Positions 26,484-37,610 are shown, counted from the stretch's first letter. The stretch is 64,000 nucleotides of DNA from Gammaproteobacteria bacterium (GCA_030427485.1 JAUICG010000016.1:56044-120043), one strand, 5' to 3'. Translations and numbers: made by a program. The notes: generated by a model not told the origin, from the sequence alone.

Positions 26484-28007
26484 ATGACTGTTATCCGACA
26501 GGATGATTTCATCGATAGCGTCGCAGATGCCCTGCAGTTTATTTCCTATTACCACCCGCTGGATTTCGTGAAGGCGGTGAATGAGGCCTACGAGCGGGAG
26601 CAGAATCCCGCAGCCCGCGATGCAATGGCACAGATACTGATCAACTCCCGCATGTGCGCGCAGGGCCACCGCCCTATCTGCCAGGATACGGGCATCGTTA
26701 CGGTGTTTCTCAAGATCGGCATGGATGTGCAATGGGATGCCGATCTGTCGGTAGCGGACATGGTCAATGAAGGTGTGCGCCGGGCCTATACCCACCCGGA
26801 TAATGTGCTGCGCGCTTCGATTCTGGAAGATCCTGCCGGCGCCCGCAAAAACACCAGGGACAATACCCCGGCAGTCATACACATGGAAGTCGTGAAGGGA
26901 AATACCGTGGATGTACAGGTGGCGGCCAAAGGCGGAGGCTCGGAGAACAAGTCCAAGTTGGCTATGCTCAACCCTTCTGACAATATTGTGGAGTGGGTGT
27001 TGAAGACTATCCCCACCATGGGTGCCGGCTGGTGCCCGCCCGGCATGTTGGGTATCGGTATCGGCGGCACTGCGGAGAAAGCCGCCGTGTTGGCAAAAGA
27101 AGCGCTCATGGATCCGATCGATATCCATGAATTGCGCCGGCGAGGCCCTGCAAACCGGGTCGAGGAACTGCGTCTGGAGATCATGGAGCGGGTCAACAAA
27201 CTGGGTATCGGTGCCCAGGGTTTGGGCGGCCTCACTACCGTGATGGATGTAAAAATCAAGGATTACCCAACCCACGCTGCCTCGCTGCCGGTTGCGATGA
27301 TCCCCAACTGCGCCGCCACGCGCCATGCGCATTTCGTTCTGGATGGGTCCGGCCCCTCCCTGCAGACCCCACCGGATATCAGCGACTGGCCCGATATAAC
27401 CTGGGAGGTCGGCGAGAACGTTCGTCGCGTAAATCTGAATTCGGTGAGCCGTGAGGAAGCCGCCCAGTGGCGGCCGGGAGATACCCTGCTGTTGTCAGGC
27501 AGGATGCTGACCGGGCGGGATGCGGCCCACAAGAAAATGAAGGAGTTGATCGAGAGCGGGGAGGGTCTGCCTCCCGAGGTGGATCTGAAAGGGCGGTTTA
27601 TATATTACGTGGGGCCGGTCGATCCAGTGCGCGACGAGGTGATGGGGCCAGCCGGTCCGACGACGGCCACTCGCATGGATAAGTTTACTGATTTCATCCT
27701 TGAACATACCGGGCTTCTGGGCATGATTGGCAAGGCGGAGCGCGGACCGGTAGGGGTAGAGGCCATCAGGAAGCACAAGGCGGTGTACCTGATGGCAGTG
27801 GGCGGAGCGGCCTATCTCGTCTCCAAGGCGATTACGTCGGCCCGGGTTGTGGCATTTCCTGAACTGGGGATGGAGGCCATTTACGAATTTGAAGTGAAAG
27901 ACATGCCGGTGAGTGTGGCGGTAGATGCCACGGGCGCGTCCGTGCATGAAATCGGTCCGAAAATCTGGCAGGCCAAAATCGCAGAACAGGCCATTGAAGT
28001 TGCCTGA
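26484..28007 (+). CDS. Fumarate hydratase class I
   Basis: The 507-residue protein is the iron-sulfur (class I, FumA/FumB type) fumarase that interconverts fumarate and malate in the TCA cycle. The three cluster cysteines are in PICQDTG (about residue 73), GAGWCPPGMLGIGIGG (about 182) and MIPNCAATRHAHF (about 276). The C-terminal beta domain with GPTTATRMDKFTD is present, so it is the single-chain form. RBS AAAGGAC precedes the ATG. The stop overlaps the probable start of sbcB. Confidence 0.95.
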   Translation: MTVIRQDDFIDSVADALQFISYYHPLDFVKAVNEAYEREQNPAARDAMAQILINSRMCAQGHRPICQDTGIVTVFLKIGMDVQWDADLSVADMVNEGVRRAYTHPDNVLRASILEDPAGARKNTRDNTPAVIHMEVVKGNTVDVQVAAKGGGSENKSKLAMLNPSDNIVEWVLKTIPTMGAGWCPPGMLGIGIGGTAEKAAVLAKEALMDPIDIHELRRRGPANRVEELRLEIMERVNKLGIGAQGLGGLTTVMDVKIKDYPTHAASLPVAMIPNCAATRHAHFVLDGSGPSLQTPPDISDWPDITWEVGENVRRVNLNSVSREEAAQWRPGDTLLLSGRMLTGRDAAHKKMKELIESGEGLPPEVDLKGRFIYYVGPVDPVRDEVMGPAGPTTATRMDKFTDFILEHTGLLGMIGKAERGPVGVEAIRKHKAVYLMAVGGAAYLVSKAITSARVVAFPELGMEAIYEFEVKDMPVSVAVDATGASVHEIGPKIWQAKIAEQAIEVA

Positions 28008-29448
28008 TACGTTCTATTGGCACGACTATGAAACCTTTGGTGCCAATCCAGCGCTGGATCGGCCGGCGCAGTTCGCTGGTGTGCGTACAGATGCCGATCT
28101 GAACATCGTCGGAGATCCGCTGGTTATCTACTGCCGACCCGCGAACGATTTTCTACCCCATCCGCGGGCATGCCTGATAACCGGTATCACGCCGCAGCAG
28201 GCACTGTCCCAGGGTGTACCGGAGTGTGAGTTTATAGCCCGGATTCATGCCGAACTCGCGGTCCCGGGGACCTGTGGGGTGGGGTATAACTCACTGCGGT
28301 TTGACGACGAGGTCACACGCCACACGCTCTACCGGAATTTTTTTGACCCGTATGCGCGGGAATGGCAAAACGGCAATTCGCGCTGGGACATCATCGATAT
28401 GGTGCGCACTGCCAGCGCGCTTCGTCCAGAAGGTATCGAATGGCCGTTGCGGGAGGATGGCCTGCCGAGTTTTCGCCTGGAGGACCTTGCCAGTGCCAAC
28501 GGTATAAGCCATGAATCCGCCCACGACGCACTTTCCGATGTGCAGGCTACCATAGCGCTGGCGCGTCTGATCAGGGATCGACAGCCGAAGTTGTACGATT
28601 ACGTGTTGAACTGCCGCGACAAGCGCACTGCGATGGCGCAGTTAGATATCGATGGCATGAAGCCGGTGCTTCACGTGTCGGGCATGTTTGGCGCCAGTCG
28701 ACACAATATCGCGCTGGTCGTTCCGCTGGCGACCCACCCGCAAAATCGTAACGAGATTATCTGTTTCGACCTGGGTGCAGACCCCCAGCCGCTGTTTGAT
28801 TTACCTGTCGATGAACTCCAGTCTTTGCTTTATATGCGTACCGAGGACTTGCCCGCCGGTACCGCCCGTCTCGGTTTCAAGTCCGTCCATATCAATCGCT
28901 GCCCGGTACTGCTGACACCGAAGCTTGCGGATACGGCTACTGCGCAGCGCCTGGGTATCAGTGGAGAACTGTGCCGCAGACACCTGGAGGCACTGCGCCG
29001 TTACCGTGCGCGGAATGCGGCACAATTCACTGCCAAGGTGCAGGCGATTTGTGGCGGACGCAAATTCGCCAAGTCCAGCGATCCTGATCTGATGTTGTAC
29101 GGTGGTGGCTTCTTTTCCGAGTCGGACAAACGCGCCATGGAGCGCATACGTGACCAGACCCCTGAACAACTTGCGACTGCTACCCATGTGTTCGAAGACG
29201 AGCGGCTGCCGGAAATGTTATTTCGCTACCGGGCGCGCAACTACCCGGATAGCCTGTCTCTGGAGGAGCGGGCCGCATGGGAAGAGTATCGATACCAGCG
29301 ACTCACCGAGCCGGACTCCGGCGCCGGATACTGTATGGAAGAGTTCCATGAAGAGATCGAGGTGCTCAGCGCCAGCGGCGAACTCACGGCGCGTCAGCAG
29401 GCGCTGCTGGATCAGTTGCTGGACTATTCAGATACGTTGCTGGCCTGA
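28000..29448 (+). CDS. sbcB: Exodeoxyribonuclease I
   Basis: The product degrades single-stranded DNA 3'-5' and takes part in mismatch repair and recombination. The exonuclease motif HDYETFGANPALDRPAQFAGVRTD matches E. coli ExoI almost word for word, and ESAHDALSDVQATIALARLI gives the ExoIII motif. There is no ATG near the expected N-terminus; TTG at 28000, nine bases after ACAGG and overlapping the fumarase stop, gives 482 residues, and TTG at 27994 is an alternative. An upstream ATG at 27925 would overlap fumarase heavily and adds nothing conserved. Coupled translation with fumarase is likely. Confidence 0.92.
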   Translation: MPDTFYWHDYETFGANPALDRPAQFAGVRTDADLNIVGDPLVIYCRPANDFLPHPRACLITGITPQQALSQGVPECEFIARIHAELAVPGTCGVGYNSLRFDDEVTRHTLYRNFFDPYAREWQNGNSRWDIIDMVRTASALRPEGIEWPLREDGLPSFRLEDLASANGISHESAHDALSDVQATIALARLIRDRQPKLYDYVLNCRDKRTAMAQLDIDGMKPVLHVSGMFGASRHNIALVVPLATHPQNRNEIICFDLGADPQPLFDLPVDELQSLLYMRTEDLPAGTARLGFKSVHINRCPVLLTPKLADTATAQRLGISGELCRRHLEALRRYRARNAAQFTAKVQAICGGRKFAKSSDPDLMLYGGGFFSESDKRAMERIRDQTPEQLATATHVFEDERLPEMLFRYRARNYPDSLSLEERAAWEEYRYQRLTEPDSGAGYCMEEFHEEIEVLSASGELTARQQALLDQLLDYSDTLLA

Positions 29449-29478
29449 GGGCAGCCTCTTTCTTTGGTATTACGCACA

Positions 29479-29507
29479 TGGGCAGGGCACGGTGACGCCC
29501 TTATAAT
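29479..29507 (+). promoter_or_regulatory. Possible promoter of pyrB
   Basis: A perfect TATAAT (29502-29507) is preceded after 17 bases by TGGGCA (29479-29484), a four-of-six -35 match. The GTG start of pyrB is about 50 bases downstream. Confidence 0.5.
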
Positions 29508-29557
29508 ATACGGCGCTTGATCCGTACCCTATCTTCTTTGAGTCCAGGAGAACCCGC

Positions 29558-30571
29558 GTGCAGTTTGCCGGCAGCCATATCCTCTCAGTCTCCCAGTTTG
29601 AGCGGGAGGATGTTGAACGGATCTTCTCCGTTGCGGATCGAATGATGCCTTATGGTCAGCGAAAGCGTGTTACAGAAGTGCTGAATGGCGCCATTCTGGG
29701 GGCGATGTTTTTCGAACCCAGTACGCGTACTCGCGTCAGCTTTGGCAGTGCCTTTAACCTGCTCGGGGGTGAGGTGCGTGAAACGACCGGTTTTGAAAAC
29801 TCCGCCATCGCCAAGGGAGAATCCCTGTACGACACTGCCAGGGTGCTTAGCGGCTATTCCGATGTAATTGCTATGCGGCACCCCGAAGTGGGTTCGGTCA
29901 ACGAGTTTGCCGCCGCCAGCCGCGTACCCGTGATTAACGGGGGCGACGGCAGTAATGAACACCCCAGCCAGGCGCTGCTAGACCTGTACACCATTCGCAG
30001 CGAACTCGCTGCCAGCGGGCGCAGCATAGACCAGTTGCGCATTGCCATGGTGGGCGACCTCCGTCATGGTCGAACAGTGCACTCCCTGTGCATGCTGCTC
30101 TGCTGCTTCAAGGGCGTGCAGGTTGTCCTCGTATCCCCCGAGGCGCTGCGGATGCCGCCGGAGATTGTCGAGAGTTTGCGTAATACCGGTCACAAGGTGG
30201 TAGAGTCGGAAATCTTGGAGGAAAGCATAGCCCACGTCGATATTGTCTACTCCACACGCCTCCAGGAGGAGCGTTTCAGTTCCCTTGAAGAGGCCGATTT
30301 GTATCGCGGCCGGTTTCGTTTGAACCAGAGCATCTACACCCACCACTGCGAACCAAATACCGTCATCATGCACCCGCTACCGAGAGATTCCCGCGCCCAT
30401 GCCCGGGAGTTGGACGACGATCTCAATGACAACCCCAACCTGGCCATTTTCCGCCAGACCGATAATGGGCTGCTTGTGCGCATGGCGCTATTCGCTCTGA
30501 TACTCGATGTTGTTGACCAGGTTGACAAGCACGCGCGCGACGTGAACTGGTATACCGGCGGCCGTTTTTGA
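29558..30571 (+). CDS. pyrB: Aspartate carbamoyltransferase
   Basis: The enzyme joins carbamoyl phosphate and aspartate in the second step of pyrimidine synthesis. The carbamoyl phosphate motif FEPSTRTR is near residue 53 and HPSQALLDLYT near 135. The start is GTG at 29558 behind CCAGGAG, giving 337 residues, somewhat longer than the E. coli catalytic chain. No pyrI or pyrC-like gene follows; the next gene overlaps by four bases and encodes a Nudix hydrolase. It resembles the pyrB branch rather than ornithine carbamoyltransferase by its GDGSNEHPSQ block. Confidence 0.93.
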   Translation: MQFAGSHILSVSQFEREDVERIFSVADRMMPYGQRKRVTEVLNGAILGAMFFEPSTRTRVSFGSAFNLLGGEVRETTGFENSAIAKGESLYDTARVLSGYSDVIAMRHPEVGSVNEFAAASRVPVINGGDGSNEHPSQALLDLYTIRSELAASGRSIDQLRIAMVGDLRHGRTVHSLCMLLCCFKGVQVVLVSPEALRMPPEIVESLRNTGHKVVESEILEESIAHVDIVYSTRLQEERFSSLEEADLYRGRFRLNQSIYTHHCEPNTVIMHPLPRDSRAHARELDDDLNDNPNLAIFRQTDNGLLVRMALFALILDVVDQVDKHARDVNWYTGGRF

Positions 30572-31188
30572 AAGCTCCGACCCTACAGTTCGGTGCACGG
30601 GATGTCCGCGTGCTGGAGGACCGCACGGTCTGGTCTGGCCACTATTCGATGCGTAGATTAACCCTCCAGCACCGGCGTTTCGCGGGAGGGTGGAGCGCCC
30701 CGGTGGTACGGGAAGTCTTTGAGCGCGGTGATGCGGTAGCTGTGTTGCCCTATGTCCCGGAAACGGACAGTCTGGTAATGATTGAACAGTTTCGCCCCGG
30801 AGCTGTTCGAGGCGATGAGAGCCCGTGGATGCTTGAACTGATTGCCGGTGTGGTCGAAGACGGGGAGGACGACGAAGCGGTGGTTCATCGGGAAGCGATG
30901 GAAGAGGCAGCCTGTGAATTTTCCGAACTGCTTCCCATTGCAACGGTTTTTCCCAGCGCGGGCGCCTGCACCGAACAGGTAAGATTGTACTGTGGTCGGG
31001 TAACTGCCGCGGCTGTAGGCCAGTTGCGCGGCTTGCAGGAGGAAGGCGAGGATATCCTGGTGCATTCGATCCCGCGGACAGTTGCCCTGCAGATGCTCTC
31101 CGATAACCAGATCCCCAATGGGCATACCCTGATAGCGTTGCAATGGCTGCATATACACGGCGCATCCCTGCGTGAGCGCTGGTGTTGA
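30568..31188 (+). CDS. nudF: Nudix hydrolase, ADP-ribose pyrophosphatase type
   Basis: The 206-residue protein resembles NudF, which splits ADP-ribose to AMP and ribose 5-phosphate. VVREVFERGDAVAVLPY and MIEQFRPGA match the family lead-in. The Nudix box GVVEDGEDDEAVVHREAMEEAAC keeps all acidic residues, but the glycine after the EE pair is Ala. The start is TTG at 30568 overlapping the pyrB stop, chosen because conserved sequence begins before the first ATG. Coupled translation with pyrB is likely. Confidence 0.85.
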   Translation: MKAPTLQFGARDVRVLEDRTVWSGHYSMRRLTLQHRRFAGGWSAPVVREVFERGDAVAVLPYVPETDSLVMIEQFRPGAVRGDESPWMLELIAGVVEDGEDDEAVVHREAMEEAACEFSELLPIATVFPSAGACTEQVRLYCGRVTAAAVGQLRGLQEEGEDILVHSIPRTVALQMLSDNQIPNGHTLIALQWLHIHGASLRERWC

Positions 31189-31200
31189 TTCAGTTAGCCT

Positions 31201-32796
31201 ATGACTGATTGCGACGAGAGTACACCGGCCAGGGCCGCTCCCGGACTGCTGCGGTCCAGCGCGCTGGTAGGCAGCATGACTATGACCTCCCGGATCCTGG
31301 GCTTGCTGCGGGACGTCGCTATTGCCGCGTTTGTTGGCGCCACTGCCAACGCGGATGCTTTTTTCGTTGCGTTCAAGATCCCCAACTTTCTGCGCCGCCT
31401 GTTTGCGGAGGGTGCATTTTCCCAGGCTTTCATTCCTGTGTTGGCCGACTACAAGGCAGAAGGATCGCACGCGGCAGTAAAGGCGCTGGTCGACCGTGTG
31501 GCAGGCGTGCTGGGGGGCACTCTGCTATTTATCACCGCTATCTCGATGCTGGCCGCTCCGCTCATTACCATGGTATTTGCCCCCGGTTTTGTCAGTCAGC
31601 CTGAGAAGTTTCGGCTCACAGCGGAAATGATCCGTATTACGTTTCCGTACCTGATGCTCATTTCCATGACGGGGTTTTGCGGTGCAGTTTTGAACAGCTA
31701 TGGCCGGTTTGCGGTACCGGCATTCACACCGGTTTTTCTGAACCTTTCGTTGATATTTGCCTCGCTGGTCGCTGCGCCTTGGTTCGACGTTCCGGTCTTC
31801 GCATTGGCCTGGGGCGTGCTGTTTGCCGGGGTCATCCAATTGTTGTTCCAGTTTCCATCAATGTATCGCCTGGAACTGGTGCCGCGGCCGCGCTGGGATA
31901 CCCGGGATGAGGGGGTCAGGCGCATCCTCAAGCTGATGGTGCCGGCACTGTTTGGCGTATCGGTCAGTCAGATCAACCTGTTATTGGACACGGTTCTTGC
32001 CTCGTTCTTGCCCACGGGAAGCGTCTCCTGGCTGTACTATTCCGACCGTCTGGCGGAACTGCCGCTCGGTATCTTTGGCATTGCCATCGCCACTGTCATT
32101 TTGCCGAACCTGTCGGCGCATCGCGCAGCGGCCAGGGAAACACAGTTCAGTGGTACTCTGGATTGGGCACTTCGGTGGGTGCTTCTGATAGGTGTGCCGT
32201 CAGCCCTGGCCCTGATGGTGTTGGCGGAGCCGATTCTGATCACTCTGTTCCAGTACGGTGAGTTGACCGCGACCGATGTCACTATGTCAGCCTTGAGCCT
32301 GCGCGCCTACAGTCTCGGCCTTATAGCCTTTATGCTGGTTAAAGTGCTGGCACCCGGATTTTACGCCCGCAAAGACACGGCCACTCCTGTGAAAATTGGT
32401 ATTGTCGCGATGGTCGCAAACATGTTGCTGAATCTTACGCTGGCACTACCACTTATGTACCTGTGGAACATCGGTCATGTGGGGCTGGCCCTTGCGACGA
32501 GTCTGGCGGCCATGCTCAACGCGGCCCTGCTGTTTCGCGGTCTGTCACGCAGTGGTTTCTACCGGTTGCAGCCCGGGTGGACGGTGTACCTGTGGCGTCT
32601 GGTGTCGGCCTGTGCCTGTATGACGGGCGTGATCCTGTGGCTCCTCCCCGAGCCAGGCATCTGGGTTGATTGGCCCTGGCAGCGTCGTATCGGCGAACTG
32701 CTGCTCCTGTGCACGATCGGGGTTGCCACCTATTTCGCAGCGCACGGCCTTCTGGGGACCCGGGTATCCCATCTCCGGGCGCCCCCGGTGAATTGA
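31201..32796 (+). CDS. murJ: Lipid II flippase MurJ
   Basis: The 531-residue inner-membrane protein has about fourteen hydrophobic segments and flips the peptidoglycan precursor lipid II across the membrane. The N-terminal SMTMTSRILGLLRDVAIAAFVGA and FKIPNFLRRLFAEGAFSQAFIPVL are diagnostic of MviN/MurJ. The ATG lies 12 bp after the Nudix stop. It precedes ribF and ileS, an order I recall from Pseudomonas. Confidence 0.95.
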   Translation: MTDCDESTPARAAPGLLRSSALVGSMTMTSRILGLLRDVAIAAFVGATANADAFFVAFKIPNFLRRLFAEGAFSQAFIPVLADYKAEGSHAAVKALVDRVAGVLGGTLLFITAISMLAAPLITMVFAPGFVSQPEKFRLTAEMIRITFPYLMLISMTGFCGAVLNSYGRFAVPAFTPVFLNLSLIFASLVAAPWFDVPVFALAWGVLFAGVIQLLFQFPSMYRLELVPRPRWDTRDEGVRRILKLMVPALFGVSVSQINLLLDTVLASFLPTGSVSWLYYSDRLAELPLGIFGIAIATVILPNLSAHRAAARETQFSGTLDWALRWVLLIGVPSALALMVLAEPILITLFQYGELTATDVTMSALSLRAYSLGLIAFMLVKVLAPGFYARKDTATPVKIGIVAMVANMLLNLTLALPLMYLWNIGHVGLALATSLAAMLNAALLFRGLSRSGFYRLQPGWTVYLWRLVSACACMTGVILWLLPEPGIWVDWPWQRRIGELLLLCTIGVATYFAAHGLLGTRVSHLRAPPVN

Positions 32797-32907
32797 GCCG
32801 CCGGTTCAGGTGGTATATTCCGTGCTATGATCGGTCTCCAGTCGTAGGCTACTTCGCGCAATTTGGTTATACTGCCCCGTTTGGGTCTGATCGGGCTTTC
32901 ACCCCTC

Positions 32908-33861
32908 ATGGAATTGATTCGAGGCCTTCACAATTTGCGGCCCAGACACCACGGTTGTGTCGCTACAATCGGCGCTTTTGACGGAGTGCATCTTGGTCAC
33001 CAGGCGGTGATTCGTCGCCTGCTCGAGAAGTCGGTGGAGTTCGGTCTGCCTTCACTCATTATCGTATTCGAGCCGTTGCCCAGGGAGTTTTTGGCCCCCC
33101 TTGAGGCGCCCGCCCGGATCATGAGTTTTTGGGAGAAATGCCGTGCTCTGGAAGCGTTGGGAGTGGATCGTTTGTTGCGCATACGTTTCAATGAGCAGTT
33201 TCGCGGCATGTCAGCGCGGCGCTTCGTGGATGATATCTTCGTCGCGGGGCTGGGTGTGCGATACGTGGTGCTGGGTGATGATTTTCGGTTTGGAGCGGAT
33301 CGAAAGGGAGATATAAAGCTCGTTCGCGAGCGCGGCTTGCGCTTTGGTTTTGAGGCCGGATCCACCCCAACGTTCGCAATAGATGGCGAACGGGTGAGCA
33401 GTACGCGTATTCGTGAAGCACTGGAGAATGCCGATTTTGATACCGCGGAAGCCCTGTTGGGTCGTCCATACAGCATTTCCGGAAGGGTGATTTACGGGCG
33501 ACAGTTGGGCGGCACGATTGGTACGCCCACCGCCAATCTGGAGTTGAGACGGCTGCGCGCCCCGCTTTCTGGAGTGTATGCGGTGGAAGTGAGCGGTGGC
33601 GGTCTGGTCAATGCACTTGGCGTCGCGAATGTGGGCGTACGACCCACGGTAGATGATAGTATCAAGGCCAACCTGGAGGTGCATTTGCTGGACCGGGAAC
33701 TCGATCTGTACGGACGGCACATTGAGGTGACGTTCCGTCGGAAACTGCGGGAGGAGATCAAGTTCGGCTCGGTGGAAGAACTGCGGGAGAATATTGCGAG
33801 GGATATTGAGAAGACTCGGGCCTGGTTTGACCGGGTCCGGAACTCGAATCAGAAAATATGA
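32908..33861 (+). CDS. ribF: Bifunctional riboflavin kinase/FAD synthetase
   Basis: The start at 32908 ([14 protein letters not shown]) matches the family N-terminus and gives 317 residues. The N-terminal adenylyltransferase domain shows [13 protein letters not shown]; the C-terminal riboflavin kinase domain shows [22 protein letters not shown] from about residue 192. The enzyme converts riboflavin to FMN and then FAD. The last four bases overlap ileS (ATGA), so the two are translationally coupled. No FMN riboswitch is visible upstream. Confidence 0.96.
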   Translation: MELIRGLHNLRPRHHGCVATIGAFDGVHLGHQAVIRRLLEKSVEFGLPSLIIVFEPLPREFLAPLEAPARIMSFWEKCRALEALGVDRLLRIRFNEQFRGMSARRFVDDIFVAGLGVRYVVLGDDFRFGADRKGDIKLVRERGLRFGFEAGSTPTFAIDGERVSSTRIREALENADFDTAEALLGRPYSISGRVIYGRQLGGTIGTPTANLELRRLRAPLSGVYAVEVSGGGLVNALGVANVGVRPTVDDSIKANLEVHLLDRELDLYGRHIEVTFRRKLREEIKFGSVEELRENIARDIEKTRAWFDRVRNSNQKI

Positions 33862-36662
33862 GTAAGTACAAAGACACATTGAATCTGCCTGAGACGGCTT
33901 TTCCGATGAAGGCCAGTCTGGCGCAGCGTGAACCGCAGCGCCTGAAGCAGTGGCAGGACACAGGTTTGTACGAACGGATCAGAGAAACCTGTGCCGGGCG
34001 CCCGAAGTTCATCCTGCATGATGGCCCTCCCTATGCCAATGGCGATCTACATGTGGGTCATGCGGTCAACAAGATTCTGAAGGACGTGATTGTCAAGTCC
34101 AGAACGCTGGATGGATTCGATGCGCCCTATGTGCCCGGCTGGGACTGCCACGGCCTGCCCATCGAACTCAATGTTGAAAAGAAGGTGGGAAAACCGGGCG
34201 GGAAGGTCACCCCCACTGAATTTCGCCAGAAGTGCCGCGATTACGCCAGTCGGCAGATCGACGGTCAGCGGACGGATTTCATGCGCATGGGTGTCATTGG
34301 AGACTGGTCCAGACCCTATCTCACAATGGATTTCAAATTCGAAGCCGATATTGTTCGCGCGTTGTCGCGTATCGTGGAAAATGGCCATCTTCACAAGGGT
34401 TTTAAACCCGTACATTGGTGCACGGACTGCGGCTCGGCTTTGGCTGAGGCCGAAGTGGAGTACAAAGACAAGCGTTCCCCGGCGATTGATGTGGCCTTCG
34501 TCGCGGTCGATCCCGCCGCTTTCAATGCCGCCTGCGGCTCGACTTACGAAGGCGAAATTGCGGTACCGATATGGACCACCACGCCCTGGACTCTGCCGGC
34601 CAATATGGCAGTGTGCCTGAACCCGCAGCTCGACTATGCGTTGATTGAAGGTGACGGCCGGGCGCTGCTGGTGGCGGAGGAGTTGGCCGAGCGCTGCGCC
34701 AGCCGCTTCGGCCTGGGAGTGCCGAAGGTTCTGGGTCGTTGTAAAGGTGCGACCCTGGAGCGCCTGATGTTGCAACACTGCTTTTTGGACCGGCAGGTGC
34801 CGGTCATCCTCGGCGAGCACGTGACAACTGAAGCCGGTACTGGCGCGGTGCACACTGCGCCGGCGCACGGGCAGGACGATTTCACGGTCGGTCAGGAATA
34901 CCAGTTGGAGGTCTACAACCCTGTGGGCGCAAACGGCGTCTATTTGCCGGAGACCGAATTCTTCGCCGGGCAACACGTGTTGAAGGTCAATACGGATGTC
35001 ATCGCGCTGTTGGAGGAACGCGGAGTTTTGCTCCACCACGAGGATTACGAACACGCCTATCCCCACTGCTGGCGGCACAAGACGCCAATTATTTTCCGTG
35101 CTACGCCGCAGTGGTTCGTGAGTATGCAGCAAGCGGGTTTGTTGGAGCGGGCGATGACCGCGGTGGAAGGTGTGCAATGGCTGCCTGAATGGGGCCGGGC
35201 GCGAATTGACGCGATGCTGGCCCAGCGTCCGGACTGGTGTATCTCGCGCCAGCGCACCTGGGGAGTGCCCATTGCCCTGTTTATCCACAGGGAAACAGGC
35301 GCGTTGCATCCCCGCACTGTGCCGTTGATGGAGCAGGTCGCCCAGCGTATGGAACGCAGTGGCGTCGATGCCTGGTTTGATCTTGAGGCAGTCGAGTTGC
35401 TGGGTGACGACGCGGGCAGCTATGAAAAAGTGACAGACACGCTTGATGTCTGGTTTGATTCCGGCGTAACCCACGCCTGTGTACTGCAACAGCGCGAAGA
35501 GTTGCAGTACCCCGCGGACCTGTATCTCGAAGGATCGGACCAGCACCGCGGCTGGTTTCAATCTTCCCTGTTGACCAGTATCGCCATCAATGATGGTGCG
35601 CCCTACAAAACGGTATTGACCCATGGTTTCACGGTGGATGGTGAGGGTCGCAAGATGTCGAAATCGCTGGGAAATATCATTCCGGCAAAGAAAGTGATGG
35701 GTGAATTGGGGGCTGATATTCTGCGTCTCTGGGTTGCGTCCACGGATTATCGCGGGGAGTTGGCAGTCAGCGATGAGATTTTCAAGCGCACTGCTGATTC
35801 CTACCGCCGGATTCGCAATACAGCGCGCTTCCTGTTGTCCAATCTGAATGGATTTGATCCCGCCGACGATGCCCTGGATTTCTCCGATATGCTGTCGCTG
35901 GACCGCTGGGCAGTGAGCCGGGCATCGCAGTTACAGATGGAGCTAGTCGAGGCCTATCGCGGGTTCAACTTTCACTTGATTTACCAGAAGTTGCATAATT
36001 TTTGCGCCATTGACCTGGGCGGGTTTTACCTGGATGTCATCAAGGATCGCCAGTACACGACCCAGGCTGATAGTGTCGCCAGGCGTTCTGCGCAAACGGC
36101 GATGTACCATATCGGAGAAGCCCTGGTGCGCTGGATTGCTCCCATCCTGAGTTTCACGGCGGAGGAGATCTGGGAGAATCTGCCTGGGGAGCGTGGTCCC
36201 TCGGTGATGCTGGAACAGTGGTATTGCGGCTTGCAGGAGCAGTCTCCGGATGATGTGATGGGACGCCATTTCTGGCAGCGTGTGATGGGCGTTCGGACAG
36301 CCGTCAACAAGGCGATGGAGGCGCAGCGCGCAGCGGGCGTCCTGCGCGGTTCTCTGGATGCCGCTGTGACTCTGTATTGCGCTCCCGAATTGCGCGAGAT
36401 TCTTTTCTCACTCGGCGATGAACTGCGCTTCGTGCTGATAACATCTGCAGCGACTGTGCAGCCGCTGGAAGCTGCCGGAGTTGACGCATTGCGCACTGAA
36501 CTGCCGGAACTGCAACTGCAAATTGTGATGTCATCCGATGAGAAGTGTGAGCGGTGCTGGCATCGCAGTCCCTCGGTGGGACACAGTCCAACACATCCAA
36601 CGCTCTGTGCCCGGTGTATCGAAAATGTCGATGGTGACGGGGAGCAACGTCGTTTTGCGTAA
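33858..36662 (+). CDS. ileS: Isoleucyl-tRNA synthetase
   Basis: This 934-residue class I synthetase charges tRNA-Ile. The HIGH-like motif is [10 protein letters not shown] near residue 64 and the KMSKS loop is RKMSKSLGN near 600. A large editing domain with [13 protein letters not shown] sits between them. The C-terminal zinc site is CERCWH plus CARCIEN near residues 893-915. It is the bacterial, not the eukaryote-like, type. Start overlaps ribF and end overlaps lspA, in a tight housekeeping operon. Confidence 0.98.
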   Translation: MSKYKDTLNLPETAFPMKASLAQREPQRLKQWQDTGLYERIRETCAGRPKFILHDGPPYANGDLHVGHAVNKILKDVIVKSRTLDGFDAPYVPGWDCHGLPIELNVEKKVGKPGGKVTPTEFRQKCRDYASRQIDGQRTDFMRMGVIGDWSRPYLTMDFKFEADIVRALSRIVENGHLHKGFKPVHWCTDCGSALAEAEVEYKDKRSPAIDVAFVAVDPAAFNAACGSTYEGEIAVPIWTTTPWTLPANMAVCLNPQLDYALIEGDGRALLVAEELAERCASRFGLGVPKVLGRCKGATLERLMLQHCFLDRQVPVILGEHVTTEAGTGAVHTAPAHGQDDFTVGQEYQLEVYNPVGANGVYLPETEFFAGQHVLKVNTDVIALLEERGVLLHHEDYEHAYPHCWRHKTPIIFRATPQWFVSMQQAGLLERAMTAVEGVQWLPEWGRARIDAMLAQRPDWCISRQRTWGVPIALFIHRETGALHPRTVPLMEQVAQRMERSGVDAWFDLEAVELLGDDAGSYEKVTDTLDVWFDSGVTHACVLQQREELQYPADLYLEGSDQHRGWFQSSLLTSIAINDGAPYKTVLTHGFTVDGEGRKMSKSLGNIIPAKKVMGELGADILRLWVASTDYRGELAVSDEIFKRTADSYRRIRNTARFLLSNLNGFDPADDALDFSDMLSLDRWAVSRASQLQMELVEAYRGFNFHLIYQKLHNFCAIDLGGFYLDVIKDRQYTTQADSVARRSAQTAMYHIGEALVRWIAPILSFTAEEIWENLPGERGPSVMLEQWYCGLQEQSPDDVMGRHFWQRVMGVRTAVNKAMEAQRAAGVLRGSLDAAVTLYCAPELREILFSLGDELRFVLITSAATVQPLEAAGVDALRTELPELQLQIVMSSDEKCERCWHRSPSVGHSPTHPTLCARCIENVDGDGEQRRFA

Positions 36663-37164
36663 CGGAATACAGGCGCTTCCCTGGTTCGCGCTGGCCGCGG
36701 GAGTAATCCTGTTGGACCAGTATACGAAAGCGCTGGCTACCAGCGGTCTGGACTATGCGCAACCAGTGCGCGTGTTCTGGTGGTTCAACCTGACGCTGCA
36801 TCACAACACCGGTGCGGCATTCAGCTTCCTGAGTGACGCCGGCGGGTGGCAGCGTTATTTTTTCACTGCGCTGGCGACCGCTATCAGTGCCGTCCTGGCA
36901 GTTTGGCTGGTAGTGATGCCCAGGGGGCAGCGACTGCTGGCCCTGAGCCTGGGACTTATTCTGGGTGGTGCGCTGGGAAATCTCTGGGATCGTGTGGCGC
37001 TGGGTTATGTGGTGGACTTTATCTCGGTGCACTATGAGAACCATTTCTTCCCCACATTTAATATAGCGGACTCGGCAATCTCAGTGGGAGCAGCGTGTAT
37101 GCTGCTGGACAGTTTTTTGCACCGCGACAGGGCCGCTGTTGAAGCAAGGATTGAAGATAGATGA
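36625..37164 (+). CDS. lspA: Lipoprotein signal peptidase
   Basis: The protein (179 residues from the ATG at 36625; ATG at 36631 also possible) has four membrane helices and removes signal peptides from prolipoproteins. Family blocks are [38 protein letters not shown] and FNIADSAI, the last two holding the catalytic Asp pair. It overlaps ileS by about 38 bases at the start and fkpB by four at the end. Confidence 0.96.
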   Translation: MSMVTGSNVVLRNGIQALPWFALAAGVILLDQYTKALATSGLDYAQPVRVFWWFNLTLHHNTGAAFSFLSDAGGWQRYFFTALATAISAVLAVWLVVMPRGQRLLALSLGLILGGALGNLWDRVALGYVVDFISVHYENHFFPTFNIADSAISVGAACMLLDSFLHRDRAAVEARIEDR

Positions 37165-37610
37165 CCATGGTACCAGTCAGTGAGGGCACCCGTGTCTTTC
37201 TGAACTTTTCAGTCAGCCTTGAGGATGGCTCGGAGGTCGATACCAATTTTGGTGGCGAATCGGTTAATTTCGTGATTGGCGATGGCAGCCTGCTTCCCGG
37301 TTTCGAACGGCTGTTGTTCGGGATGTGTCCTGGAGATCGTCAAATGTTTGTTGTTGAGCCCGAGAATGCCTTTGGCCAACCCAATGACAACAATGTTCAG
37401 TATCTGGCCAGAGAGGAATTCGAGGACGATGTGGAACTGGAAGTGGGTCTGGTTTTTTCCTTCGCGGATGCCAGCGGCGGCGAGGTGCCGGGAATGATTA
37501 TTGCATTCGACGAGGATGAGGTAACGGTGGACTTCAATCATCCGCTGTCGGGACGCACGATTTTGTTCGATGTTCTGATTCATCGGGTGGAACCGGCAGA
37601 ACTGCACTAG
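37161..37610 (+). CDS. fkpB: FKBP-type peptidyl-prolyl cis-trans isomerase (SlpA/FkpB)
   Basis: The 149-residue protein isomerises peptidyl-proline bonds and acts as a chaperone. Its FKBP core is split by an insert-in-flap domain, as in SlyD/SlpA: FNFSVSLEDGSEVDT-like opening, IGDGSLLPGFERLLFGMCPGD and later VDFNHPLSGRTILFDV. The metal-rich His tail of SlyD is absent, so SlpA/FkpB fits better. It lies between lspA and ispH, the usual position for fkpB. Confidence 0.93.
   Translation: MTMVPVSEGTRVFLNFSVSLEDGSEVDTNFGGESVNFVIGDGSLLPGFERLLFGMCPGDRQMFVVEPENAFGQPNDNNVQYLAREEFEDDVELEVGLVFSFADASGGEVPGMIIAFDEDEVTVDFNHPLSGRTILFDVLIHRVEPAELH

Noticed and set aside
34047..35624. 525-codon open frame antisense to ileS
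   Set aside because: It mirrors the high-GC ileS gene, has no ribosome site or recognisable domain, and ileS is unambiguous.
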